55,596 nt of DNA from a virus. Location of the stretch: positions 1 through 55,596 of IMG/VR virus record IMGVR_UViG_3300046011_007628; one strand, written 5' to 3'. The stretch's first letter is position 1, and every line of letters starts with the position of its first letter. Shown here in pieces: positions 36,345-42,111 of the stretch. The notes beneath the pieces are model-generated. The model ran no database searches and had not been told where the DNA came from. It saw nothing but the letters and a program-made list of their open reading frames with translations. Made by a program: the position numbers and the translations under genes.

Positions 36345-37237
36345 ATATAATCTGTGTAATATTTTTTATCTTCTATATTATAACTTCTTACATATAATTC
36401 TTTTAACCTATCAGGATCTGTATCATATAATGATTTTAATACCTTAGGACTAAATACTTGTAAATTTTTTATTTTATATTGTTTACACAATTCTTTTTCT
36501 ATCTTTTGATCATTAAGACTTGTAAAAGATGTTGTAATATATTCATATTGTTTTAATACTTGAGTTATATCAATTTGACTAAATAGCTCGTAAGAAGTGT
36601 CGATTGTTTTTGGTCTAGAAAATACTGTAATACAATGTGTTATTTTATCTTTGTATTTTCTTATTAATTCATTAGTACATGTGTGGTGTAATACACCTCC
36701 GTCAAAATATATATCACCATTAATTTCAACACCCTCAACAGCAAAAGGAATTGATGCAGAAGCCATTGTATAATCTAAATATTGATCATAAGTACAACTA
36801 CTAATATCAATTAATTCAAATCCACCTGTGTTAAAATTAACTACTCCAACATATATTTTAGGATAATCGCCATTCACATATTTATAGAAATCTTTTTCAG
36901 TGACTAAACTAGACAGTTTTAAATATAAATTATTTTGAGTTCCTAACGAAGGTTTACCTAATAACAATCTCCATACACCTTTGAAAGTTATTTGTCCTTT
37001 TTTATTTACAGGTTTATTATCAAATATATCATCTGGAGTAATACTAAGTACTAAACTCTTTAATTGATCCCACTTACCTAAGGCAATAGGTAAAGATAAT
37101 AAAGCACCTGAAGATACACCAGTAATAATGTCTGGCCTATATCCAAATTCTTTTATAATTCGCTCTGATTTAGCAAATAATGCTCCAATTTTAGTGGCTC
37201 CTCCTGATAAATTATAGACTTTCATAAGTTTGTCCAT
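36341..37237 (-). CDS. Patatin-like phospholipase
   Basis: A 298-residue protein with all patatin signatures: the oxyanion-hole loop SGGATKIGA (residues 11-19), the nucleophile elbow GVSSG with Ser42, and the catalytic Asp in DGG at 179-181. Patatins cut acyl chains from phospholipids. It heads a three-gene lysis unit and may attack host membranes late in infection; that use is inference. A TATTTATTATG motif touches the ATG, so a later ATG at 37225 is also possible. No signal peptide is visible. Confidence 0.88.
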   Translation of the reverse strand: MDKLMKVYNLSGGATKIGALFAKSERIIKEFGYRPDIITGVSSGALLSLPIALGKWDQLKSLVLSITPDDIFDNKPVNKKGQITFKGVWRLLLGKPSLGTQNNLYLKLSSLVTEKDFYKYVNGDYPKIYVGVVNFNTGGFELIDISSCTYDQYLDYTMASASIPFAVEGVEINGDIYFDGGVLHHTCTNELIRKYKDKITHCITVFSRPKTIDTSYELFSQIDITQVLKQYEYITTSFTSLNDQKIEKELCKQYKIKNLQVFSPKVLKSLYDTDPDRLKELYVRSYNIEDKKYYTDYI

Positions 37238-37309
37238 AATAAATATGGATAAACAAATAAAATATTAGATTAATTTTTTAATAACAAAGCGTATTAATTA
37301 TAGCATATT

Positions 37310-37383
37310 TGGCAGGCCTATAAGGATTCGAACCCTAAACAATGAGGTTGGAGCTCATTATGATACCATTTCACCATAGACCT
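37310..37383 (-). tRNA. tRNA-Trp (CCA anticodon)
   Basis: Cloverleaf on the minus strand: acceptor AGGTCTA/TAGGCCT, anticodon stem ATGAG/CTCAT with loop CTCCAAC (anticodon CCA) and T arm with GGTTCGAATCC. The 3' end carries an encoded GCCA. It is the last tRNA of the cluster. Confidence 0.9.
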
Positions 37384-37389
37384 ATTTGT

Positions 37390-37458
37390 TGCGGTCGCCG
37401 GATTCGAACCGTGACTCGGGCTTATGAGGCCTGAATGTTACCATTACACTACCACCGC
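37390..37458 (-). tRNA. tRNA-Met or tRNA-Ile2 (CAT anticodon)
   Basis: Acceptor GCGGTGG/CGACCGC with one mismatch, short D arm, anticodon loop CTCATAA (CAT) with one A-C mismatch in the stem, and T loop TTCGAAT. CAT could read Met or, if modified, an Ile codon. The CCA end is not encoded. The next tRNA begins 6 bases on. Confidence 0.85.
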
Positions 37459-37465
37459 AATTTTT

Positions 37466-37538
37466 GCTTCTTCGTTCACACCGCTCCTTAGAGACTACAG
37501 TGACTGGTTGTTTATACTAATATATCTACCAAAGAAGC
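37466..37538 (-). ncRNA. Structured RNA of tRNA size, unidentified
   Basis: A 73-base segment between two tRNAs, closed by a 9-bp stem GCTTCTTTG/CGAAGAAGC (one G-U). It has tRNA length and a T after seven paired bases but no T-arm consensus and no clear anticodon arm. It could be a decayed tRNA or a separate small RNA processed with the cluster. Confidence 0.38.
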
Positions 37539-37563
37539 GTTTCTCGATATATTAATATCCGGG

Positions 37564-37636
37564 AGCCACTTGTCGGGATCGAACCAACGACCTACTGATT
37601 ACAAATCAGTTACTCTACCAGCTGAGCTAAAGTGGC
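37564..37636 (-). tRNA. tRNA-Thr (TGT anticodon)
   Basis: Complete cloverleaf on the minus strand: acceptor GCCACTT/AAGTGGC, D arm AGCTCAGCTGGTAGAG, anticodon stem ACTGA/TCAGT with loop TTTGTAA (TGT), T arm GTTGG/CCGAC. The CCA end is not encoded. It is the first tRNA after the cluster promoter. Confidence 0.92.
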
Positions 37637-37783
37637 CAAATCCTAAACAGTGTCTATTGATCAAGTAGTCTTATTTAGGGGTGTCAATTTAGCTTATGCC
37701 TTGGGCTATTCACTTGTTTGACGAAAAGACCACTGAAGTGTGCTGTTCTTACGGGAAGCATCGTGGTACTGCATTGTTATGTT
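37637..37783 (-). other. Leader of the tRNA cluster
   Basis: About 147 bases between the promoter and tRNA-Thr. I see no convincing gene; a 22-codon frame from 37774 has no support. A hairpin with CCTAAA/TTTAGG ends (37642-37679) lies just before the tRNA and may help processing. Confidence 0.4.
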
Positions 37784-37816
37784 ATAAATATAGCGCCTTT
37801 TTTTCTTATTGCCAAA
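37784..37816 (-). promoter_or_regulatory. Promoter of the tRNA cluster
   Basis: Minus strand: TTTGG, 19 bases, TATATTTAT. It has the spacing of the whole promoter class, while the -7 box resembles the late motif, so it may be read by both systems. Confidence 0.7.
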
Positions 37817-37822
37817 CTAAAA

Positions 37823-37848
37823 TAAAAAAAGCCCCTGAAAAGGGGCTT
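37823..37848 (-). terminator. Rho-independent terminator
   Basis: Minus strand hairpin AAGCCCCT/AGGGGCTT with a 4-base loop, then seven Ts. It ends gene 37874-38107 and lies 7 bases before the tRNA promoter. Confidence 0.88.
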
Positions 37849-37873
37849 GAAAATAAATAAAATGGATTTGATG

Positions 37874-38107
37874 TTACCACTCAAAAACAAAGACAGTGAT
37901 TTCTTTTTCACTATTCTTCATTCTGCGTTTTGAAATTTTGTACATTTCATTAGCAAGTAATTGTGGAACGTTGCGTCTACCTGCCATCACGTTATTAACG
38001 TGAGAAACAGAGTAGCCTGTTTTTTCTGATAAGCGAACAGCGTCGCCTTTTCTTTGGCGAGCTGAGAAGAACGCTTGTTTTGCTGTGCGGTTTAGTTTTT
38101 GACTCAT
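37874..38107 (-). CDS. Small helix-turn-helix DNA-binding protein
   Basis: A 77-residue basic protein. The middle (RQRKGDAVRLSEKTGYSVSH, then VNNVMAGRRNV) reads as a helix-turn-helix of the XRE type. It has its own promoter and strong terminator, so it is a single-gene unit next to the tRNA cluster, and it is a candidate regulator of the early/late switch or of the cluster. Targets are not known. Confidence 0.78.
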   Translation of the reverse strand: MSQKLNRTAKQAFFSARQRKGDAVRLSEKTGYSVSHVNNVMAGRRNVPQLLANEMYKISKRRMKNSEKEITVFVFEW

Positions 38108-38119
38108 AACTTTTAAAAT

Positions 38120-38152
38120 ATCAATATACTATAAAATTATTTAATATCCAAG
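38120..38152 (-). promoter_or_regulatory. Promoter of the HTH gene (variant)
   Basis: Minus strand: CTTGG, 19 bases, TATATTGAT, 12 bases before the ATG at 38107. The -7 box differs from the main form. Confidence 0.5.
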
Positions 38153-38259
38153 CTATAGTGGAAGATTCTTTATAAACAGCAGTTGACCCTACTCAATCCA
38201 TCAATCCATATATACGATCCCTTATATGTCTATAAGTGTATATTACGTTAGGCGATGCC

Positions 38260-38460
38260 TTATGTATTTTGCGGTTGATCTTGCGTTATAGACCCTACAA
38301 ATCGGTAATATAACACGGCTTCCCACCCATTGTCATTAAATGGTATACAAGTGTAGTGAGTAATATCATTTACATTACTTACACCCCAAACGTACGTTTT
38401 TGGTTTCATTTGGATGTAATCAGGATTATTTAGAATTTCTTCTGGTTTTAGATACTTCAT
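38260..38460 (-). CDS. Small protein of unknown function
   Basis: A 66-residue protein with aromatic residues in the middle (TYVWGVSNVNDITHYTCIPF). Its start overlaps the previous gene's end by 35 bases in another frame. No family recognised. The 107 bases between it and the HTH promoter show nothing further. Confidence 0.58.
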   Translation of the reverse strand: MKYLKPEEILNNPDYIQMKPKTYVWGVSNVNDITHYTCIPFNDNGWEAVLYYRFVGSITQDQPQNT

Positions 38461-38623
38461 TTTTCTTGTGTTTATATTCGGTTAATATATAATTCCAAAC
38501 AAATAGGAACAGTTCATAAGCGTCTTGCTTTGATTTACCATAGCCTATTATTTTTAGTTTTTGACTATAGCACATCCAGTAGTCACCTTCTCTAAAATAT
38601 GTAAATAATTTTTTGTTTTTCAT
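38426..38623 (-). CDS. Small protein after tRNA-like element 1
   Basis: A 65-residue protein with FREGDYWMCYSQKLKIIGYG and KQDAYELFLFVW, a short strand-strand-helix shape. The ATG is 6 bases after the 3' end of tRNA-like element 1, so it could be released by tRNA-type processing. No function known. Confidence 0.6.
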   Translation of the reverse strand: MKNKKLFTYFREGDYWMCYSQKLKIIGYGKSKQDAYELFLFVWNYILTEYKHKKNEVSKTRRNSK

Positions 38624-38628
38624 CTTTG

Positions 38629-38738
38629 TAGTCAGGACAGGATTCGAACCTGTATGTTTACTAATTTAGGTAATCAGACGACCAACTCTGAACCACTTAA
38701 CTTTCAACGGCCTACGTCTACCATTCCGCCACCTGACT
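38629..38738 (-). tRNA. tRNA-like element 1, no assignable anticodon
   Basis: 110 bases. Acceptor AGTCAGG/CCTGACT, D arm GCGGAATGGTAGACGT like tRNA-Leu, T arm ACAGG/CCTGT with TTCGAAT, and a long variable arm (TTACCTA ... TAGTAA). The anticodon stem GGCCG/TGGTC closes a 23-base loop containing its own TTGAA/TTCAG hairpin instead of seven bases. Shares both ends with four other elements here. CCA is not encoded. The 3' end of gene 38704-38925 overlaps it. Confidence 0.6.
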
Positions 38739-38925
38739 GTTTTTCAAACACTTTACTAAACTTGGTTTTAGGGTAACATTTAGTATTACCATTAGGTAAT
38801 AAAATTACAACCCAACCAATACCATAAGGTTGTGTATCATAAGCAACAACAAGGTAATCCTTCATATTATGAAGAGTATAATCACATTCAGAAGCATTTT
38901 TACATGTTACATATTTTTGTTTCAT
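38704..38925 (-). CDS. Small protein whose end runs into a tRNA-like element
   Basis: A 73-residue protein (MKQKYVTCKNASECDYTLHN, then IGWVVILLPNGNTKCYPK). The last 12 codons are read from the first 35 bases of tRNA-like element 1, so processing there would cut the message. The body has a beta-rich look with two cysteines. It begins 17 bases after the 3' end of tRNA-like element 2. Function unknown. Confidence 0.58.
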   Translation of the reverse strand: MKQKYVTCKNASECDYTLHNMKDYLVVAYDTQPYGIGWVVILLPNGNTKCYPKTKFSKVFEKQSGGGMVDVGR

Positions 38926-38941
38926 AACTTTTTTATGTTAG

Positions 38942-39068
38942 CAGTCAGGACAGGACTCGAACCTGTACGAACACACGCCCTATTTTAATAACGGTTGTGT
39001 TCTACGTATAGCGTCTACCACGATATTTAGTTGCAACTGCATTATCAATATCTTTTCGCCACCTGACT
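38942..39068 (-). tRNA. tRNA-like element 2, no assignable anticodon
   Basis: 127 bases. Same acceptor (AGTCAGG/CCTGACT) and T arm (ACAGG, TTCGAGT, CCTGT) as the others. The D stem GCG/CGC is kept, but the D loop has about 33 extra bases with GATATT/AATATC pairing. The anticodon stem ATACG/CGTGT closes a 27-base loop. The discriminator is G where the other four have A. CCA is not encoded. Confidence 0.55.
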
Positions 39069-39075
39069 ATATTAT

Positions 39076-39216
39076 TTATTTTATCATTTCAATTACAATG
39101 GATATAATCAATGACCACCCAATTATTCCAAAAAATATATATGGTAATCTGTAATCATCCCATGTTGGTTTTTTGAATAATAAAATAACTTTCAATGCTT
39201 CTTTCATAGTTTTCAT
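39076..39216 (-). CDS. Very small membrane protein
   Basis: 46 residues: MKTMKEALKVILLFKKPTW, then a hydrophobic segment with FFGIIGWSLIISIVIEMI. It fits exactly between tRNA-like elements 2 and 3, starting 7 bases after one 3' end and stopping 7 bases before the other 5' end. The second ATG (39207) is an alternative start. Confidence 0.55.
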   Translation of the reverse strand: MKTMKEALKVILLFKKPTWDDYRLPYIFFGIIGWSLIISIVIEMIK

Positions 39217-39223
39217 ATTTTAG

Positions 39224-39300
39224 TAGTCAGGACAGGATTCGAACCTGTGGCCTCTCAGCAGTTTCCCACCGAGCGAAGTACCAAACTCTTCCACCTGACT
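39224..39300 (-). tRNA. tRNA-like element 3, abnormal anticodon loop
   Basis: 77 bases, the most tRNA-like of the five. Shared acceptor and T arm, D stem GAAG/CTTC, anticodon stem CTCGG/CTGAG with a G-U pair, and a loop TGGGAAACTG of ten bases lacking a T33 in register. GGG is the only plausible anticodon reading, but the geometry is wrong. The promoter just upstream would start the RNA only a few bases before it. Confidence 0.62.
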
Positions 39301-39312
39301 ATATTTTATGTA

Positions 39313-39345
39313 GTAAATATACGTATATCCTTTCATATAGCCAAA
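39313..39345 (-). promoter_or_regulatory. Promoter of tRNA-like cluster 1
   Basis: Minus strand: TTTGG, 19 bases, TATATTTAC. The predicted transcript start is within about 10 bases of tRNA-like element 3. Confidence 0.7.
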
Positions 39346-39665
39346 TTTTTATTAAAGAAATCTTTTTTTGATTTTGCGATTTTTGAGAAAAAATGCCTAT
39401 ATGGAATCAATAATCCAATTATGGCTTATTTGGATTTTGGGATTATGTTTTGTCGCGGTTGGTATATTTGTATATATTTGTCGGCGGGTTATACCTATAT
39501 TCGATCTATAAATTAATCACACTTTTTTTGACATATATGCATACGGTATATGGACAACGGCATGCGTGGGGCTCTACTATTTATGTATACCGTACGGCGT
39601 ACGTACGGCCAACAGATAGACCCCCCCCTCTTTCTAGGGGCCAGAGCCCCAGACCCGCTAGAGAC
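39346..39665. other. Stretch without a gene
   Basis: No open frame on either strand looks real. The left half is AT-rich. From about 39540 it becomes G+C-rich and palindromic (ATACGGTATA at 39541-39550, then CGTACGGCGTACGTACGGCC) and has a GGGGC/GCCCC hairpin near 39637-39651. A TATATTTG box at about 39463 on the plus strand could be promoter-like, but nothing follows it. Confidence 0.45.
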
Positions 39666-39696
39666 AAAAAGGCCGGAACCCATTGGTCCCGGCCTT
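39666..39696 (-). terminator. Strong terminator
   Basis: Minus strand: AAGGCCGGGACC, AATG loop, GGTTCCGGCCTT with one mismatch, then TTTTTG. It ends gene 39721-40098. Confidence 0.85.
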
Positions 39697-39720
39697 CATG
39701 TTTTGTGGGGCGTGATCCTA

Positions 39721-40098
39721 TTATCCGAAAATCACTTCACCGTACATTATGGTCTGAAGGATCACATCTGCTGTTCCTGCATCGTCGGTTTCGTTCTTCA
39801 TTTCTAGTAGGCGCTCTGGATCTACACTGGACATTTTAGTGTGTACATCCTCTAGGGTGATCTGCTTGCTGTACTCTCCATCGCACTCAACATCTTCGAA
39901 CCCGAATGTGTTTCCGTCTCTCAGGATTTGCATCAACACGTCTTCAAAGCATGGGCTTGTGAGTTTTGATTTTGCTTGAGCATAATGGTCTTTGTTGTAA
40001 TTGAATTCTAAGCCGTAGCCATTCATTTCAGATAAACCATTACATAGGGCATTGTAAAAAAATTCTTCGCTTTCTTGTGGTGTTAAAATTATTTGCAT
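39721..40098 (-). CDS. Conserved phage protein of unknown function
   Basis: I use the ATG at 40098; the longer frame reads the promoter as MYVHP. The 125-residue acidic protein holds FFYNALCNGLSEMNGYGLEF and SPCFEDVLMQILRDG, a pattern I recall from gut and marine phages. No function known. Its codons are richer in G and C than the late genes. It lies between its own promoter and a strong terminator. Confidence 0.75.
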   Translation of the reverse strand: MQIILTPQESEEFFYNALCNGLSEMNGYGLEFNYNKDHYAQAKSKLTSPCFEDVLMQILRDGNTFGFEDVECDGEYSKQITLEDVHTKMSSVDPERLLEMKNETDDAGTADVILQTIMYGEVIFG

Positions 40099-40116
40099 AC
40101 TGTTATTTATTATGGG

Positions 40117-40149
40117 GTGAACATACAAATAAAATATTGTGTATCCAAA
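40117..40149 (-). promoter_or_regulatory. Promoter
   Basis: Minus strand: TTTGG, 19 bases, TATGTTCAC, 18 bases before the ATG at 40098. Confidence 0.72.
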
Positions 40150-40155
40150 TATTAT

Positions 40156-40848
40156 TTAGGCATACTCAAACACACCAAAATTAATTAGTCTTAATGCTGT
40201 AGTGGGACCTATATCATCTCCTATTTCACGGCACTCTAGATAGATTTTGGGTTTAGATGGATCAATTCCTGGGGCAAATCCTGTTACAGTATAAACATCA
40301 CCCACATCAATATATGATAATCTGTTACCTCTAGGTTCTACAGCATTAGCTTCTTCAGCAGTATTGAAATAAAGGCTAGGGCTACGAGGATTCTCTGGAT
40401 CGGAAACCCGATACACTTCTTTCTTTACTCGGAGCTTATCTCCTACTTTTAACCTACGTGGGTCTACTTTTATTGGATTACCTATTTTTATCTCCTTTAC
40501 CTCAGACTTTCTAATATGTTTAAATGCTCCTAATCTTGATATTGAGATAATTGTTGCAATTAATATTGTATTACCTACAGAATATGGATCATTACTTTGA
40601 ATACATGTTGCCACTAAAATATTATCTTTTTTTAATTCCCACACATCATCCTTATATGTAAATACCCCATATTCTCCTTGTTGGGGTGTTAATGTTGGTT
40701 TATCTCCTTCTTCATCCCAGTATACTGTTTTAATTACTATCAGTTTATCTCCTGTTTCAAGACGTTTAATATTAACTGTAAGTGGATTATCCACTTTCAT
40801 CTCCTTTATGCCTGCTAGTTCCTGTAGACGTCTAAATTCATCATTCAT
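40156..40848 (-). CDS. Tagged protein with two SH3-like repeats
   Basis: I start at 40848 so that a late motif precedes the ATG at the same distance as in related genes. The 230-residue protein begins MNDEFRRLQELAGIKEMK, the LAGI(K/V)E tag also found at 40874-41173 and 51391-51747. It holds two copies of a module (VDNPLTVNIKRLETGDKL and IGNPIKVDPRRLKVGDKLRV) each followed by a beta-rich stretch that fits a KOW/SH3 barrel. The tag could be a head-targeting signal. Function unknown. Confidence 0.72.
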   Translation of the reverse strand: MNDEFRRLQELAGIKEMKVDNPLTVNIKRLETGDKLIVIKTVYWDEEGDKPTLTPQQGEYGVFTYKDDVWELKKDNILVATCIQSNDPYSVGNTILIATIISISRLGAFKHIRKSEVKEIKIGNPIKVDPRRLKVGDKLRVKKEVYRVSDPENPRSPSLYFNTAEEANAVEPRGNRLSYIDVGDVYTVTGFAPGIDPSKPKIYLECREIGDDIGPTTALRLINFGVFEYA

Positions 40849-40850
40849 AA

Positions 40851-40862
40851 TCATAAATATAG
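40851..40862 (-). promoter_or_regulatory. Late-type motif (variant)
   Basis: Reads CTATATTTATGA on the minus strand, just before the ATG at 40848. Confidence 0.42.
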
Positions 40863-40873
40863 AACCGGATTAA

Positions 40874-41173
40874 CTATTCTTGTACATACCTAAATGCTGC
40901 ATAATCTAGCATTCTTTGAATATGGTAACTGCCCATCATAGTACGTGCCTTTCCTTGACCTTGAACAAAATTTAATTGACCAAACTGGCCAAGACGTTCT
41001 ACTTTCCACACATCACCACTCATAACATATGGAGGATGATCTTTAGTTGCTCGTAGTTTATCCCCTATCTTAAGTTCATCATATGTTGGGATTGGATTTC
41101 TTACTGTTATCTCCTTTATGCCTGCAAGTTTTTGCATGCGTTTAAATTCTTCATTTAATATTTGCTTTTTCAT
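40874..41173 (-). CDS. Tagged single SH3-like module protein
   Basis: A 99-residue protein starting MKKQILNEEFKRMQKLAGIK, then the same module (VRNPIPTYDELKIGDKLRAT) as the gene after it. An ATG at 41179 is also possible, but 41173 matches the spacing to the late motif. It looks like a single-copy relative of gene 40156-40848. Confidence 0.7.
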   Translation of the reverse strand: MKKQILNEEFKRMQKLAGIKEITVRNPIPTYDELKIGDKLRATKDHPPYVMSGDVWKVERLGQFGQLNFVQGQGKARTMMGSYHIQRMLDYAAFRYVQE

Positions 41174-41175
41174 AA

Positions 41176-41187
41176 TCATAAATATTG
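41176..41187 (-). promoter_or_regulatory. Late-type motif (variant)
   Basis: Reads CAATATTTATGA on the minus strand, 2 bases before the ATG at 41173. Confidence 0.42.
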
Positions 41188-41199
41188 TTCGTAATAGAA

Positions 41200-41220
41200 G
41201 GGATGCTCTATGAGCACCCC
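41200..41220 (-). terminator. Hairpin, probable terminator
   Basis: Minus strand: GGGGTGCTC, ATA loop, GAGCATCCC, 9 bp with one G-U. The following T-run is weak. It separates the small early genes from the late gene at 41173. Confidence 0.5.
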
Positions 41221-41241
41221 AACCTTAATAATAAAACAGCA

Positions 41242-41337
41242 CTAAAGATTATTTGTACTTAACAGTGTAATAAACACTATTAATGCAACTGTGAATGTGG
41301 TGATAATCCCCACTTTGATCCTGTCTGTTGGGTTCAT
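41242..41337 (-). CDS. Very small membrane peptide
   Basis: 31 residues: MNPTDRIKVG then a hydrophobic helix IITTFTVALIVFITLL. It lies 10 bases after the previous gene. The size makes it uncertain, but it has the usual start context and a clean membrane segment. Confidence 0.45.
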   Translation of the reverse strand: MNPTDRIKVGIITTFTVALIVFITLLSTNNL

Positions 41338-41347
41338 TGTTATTGAT

Positions 41348-41506
41348 TTATTGTTCATATTGTTTGATTGATTTGAGAGCTACTCCTAAATAAATTGAAA
41401 TAATACACATTAAAAACATCCCCATGATGTCTCTAAATGCTAATAGTACAACAAATGTTATGCTTGTTAATACTAATAATGTTATGACTTTGGTTTTAAT
41501 ATTCAT
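41348..41506 (-). CDS. Small membrane protein
   Basis: 52 residues: MNIKTKVITLLVLTSITFVV, then a second hydrophobic stretch around GMFLMCIISIYLG. It starts 4 bases after the -7 box of its promoter, so the leader is very short. No family known. Confidence 0.52.
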   Translation of the reverse strand: MNIKTKVITLLVLTSITFVVLLAFRDIMGMFLMCIISIYLGVALKSIKQYEQ

Positions 41507-41509
41507 ACT

Positions 41510-41542
41510 GTGAACATACGATTTATGTTTTGTGGTTCCAAA
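41510..41542 (-). promoter_or_regulatory. Promoter
   Basis: Minus strand: TTTGG, 19 bases, TATGTTCAC. The TTTGG begins 4 bases after the 3' end of tRNA-like element 4. Confidence 0.7.
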
Positions 41543-41546
41543 TGAG

Positions 41547-41661
41547 TAGTCAGGACAGGAATCGAACCTGCATTTAATCCACCATGATTAATCATACCTT
41601 ACACATCCATATTTCTATGAATGTTTATCGGTATAGCGTCTACCAATTCCGCCACCTGACT
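41547..41661 (-). tRNA. tRNA-like element 4 (Leu-like) with an extra hairpin
   Basis: 115 bases. Acceptor AGTCAGG/CCTGACT; D arm GCGGAATTGGTAGACGC as in tRNA-Leu; anticodon stem ATACC/GGTAT; variable arm TTAATC/GATTAA; T arm GCAGG/CCTGT with TTCGATT. The anticodon loop has 31 bases and includes a perfect 9-bp hairpin, ACATTCATA/TATGGATGT, capped by GAAA. No 7-base loop can be drawn unless about 24 bases are removed. CCA is not encoded. Confidence 0.65.
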
Positions 41662-41665
41662 ATGT

Positions 41666-41827
41666 TTAAAGAGCTTCGTAATATTCTTTTAGAAAATAGT
41701 TTTTATCCCACTTACCATTGATTTTATCTTTTGTTTTATACTTACCCCAACTCTTACTAAATGTAAATATTGTACCTAATTTCTCTGAACCTGGGTATTG
41801 TTTTATTAATATGTATGCTTCTTTCAT
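41666..41827 (-). CDS. Small protein between two tRNA-like elements
   Basis: 53 residues: MKEAYILIKQYPGSEKLGTI then FTFSKSWGKYK and a charged end. It starts 18 bases after the 3' end of tRNA-like element 5 and stops 4 bases before the 5' end of element 4. No function known. Confidence 0.52.
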   Translation of the reverse strand: MKEAYILIKQYPGSEKLGTIFTFSKSWGKYKTKDKINGKWDKNYFLKEYYEAL

Positions 41828-41844
41828 AACTTTTTTTTATTTAG

Positions 41845-41924
41845 TAGTCAGGACAAGATTTGAACTTGCAATATCGGCTTGATTTTTATGTCTTGCTTCT
41901 GCGCTACCTTTCCGCCACCTGACT
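41845..41924 (-). tRNA. tRNA-like element 5, no anticodon arm
   Basis: 80 bases. Shared acceptor AGTCAGG/CCTGACT and D stem GCG/CGC; T arm GCAAG/CTTGT with TTCAAAT. The 31 bases between the D and T arms (GAAGCAAGACATAAAAATC and on) do not form a proper anticodon stem. CCA is not encoded. It lies 4 bases after the stop of gene 41929-42075. Confidence 0.55.
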
Positions 41925-41928
41925 ATTT

Positions 41929-42075
41929 TTATTTCCCCATATATTCTCTATAAGTCATTATACTTGCAATTACAGCTCCACCCATACAAATAATTCCAAA
42001 TAAATGTTTAGCTACTAACATTACTACAAACATCACCATGGATAAGATTATTATTATTTCTAATTTATTTTTCAT
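41929..42075 (-). CDS. Small membrane protein
   Basis: 48 residues with one long hydrophobic stretch (LEIIIILSMVMFVVMLVAKH) and a second weaker one. It is first in the transcript that also holds elements 5 and 4, and its ATG is 3 bases after the -7 box. Confidence 0.52.
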   Translation of the reverse strand: MKNKLEIIIILSMVMFVVMLVAKHLFGIICMGGAVIASIMTYREYMGK

Positions 42076-42078
42076 AAT

Positions 42079-42111
42079 GTGAACATACAATCTTATCCTT
42101 AATCAAACAAA
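42079..42111 (-). promoter_or_regulatory. Promoter of tRNA-like cluster 2
   Basis: Minus strand: TTTGT, 19 bases, TATGTTCAC. One base differs from TTTGG. Confidence 0.6.

Noticed and set aside
37704-37774. A 22-codon frame in the tRNA leader
   Set aside because: Too short, no conserved feature, and a leader hairpin is a simpler reading.
38942-39068. A 20-codon frame inside tRNA-like element 2, suggesting a tmRNA-type tag
   Set aside because: The other four elements have no equivalent, no tmRNA pseudoknots are visible and the frame does not end in a tag-like hydrophobic sequence.
39247-39839. Plus-strand reading frames of 85-129 codons
   Set aside because: They are antisense to a good minus-strand gene or to tRNA-like elements, have frame-like junk C-termini and lack a promoter or related protein.
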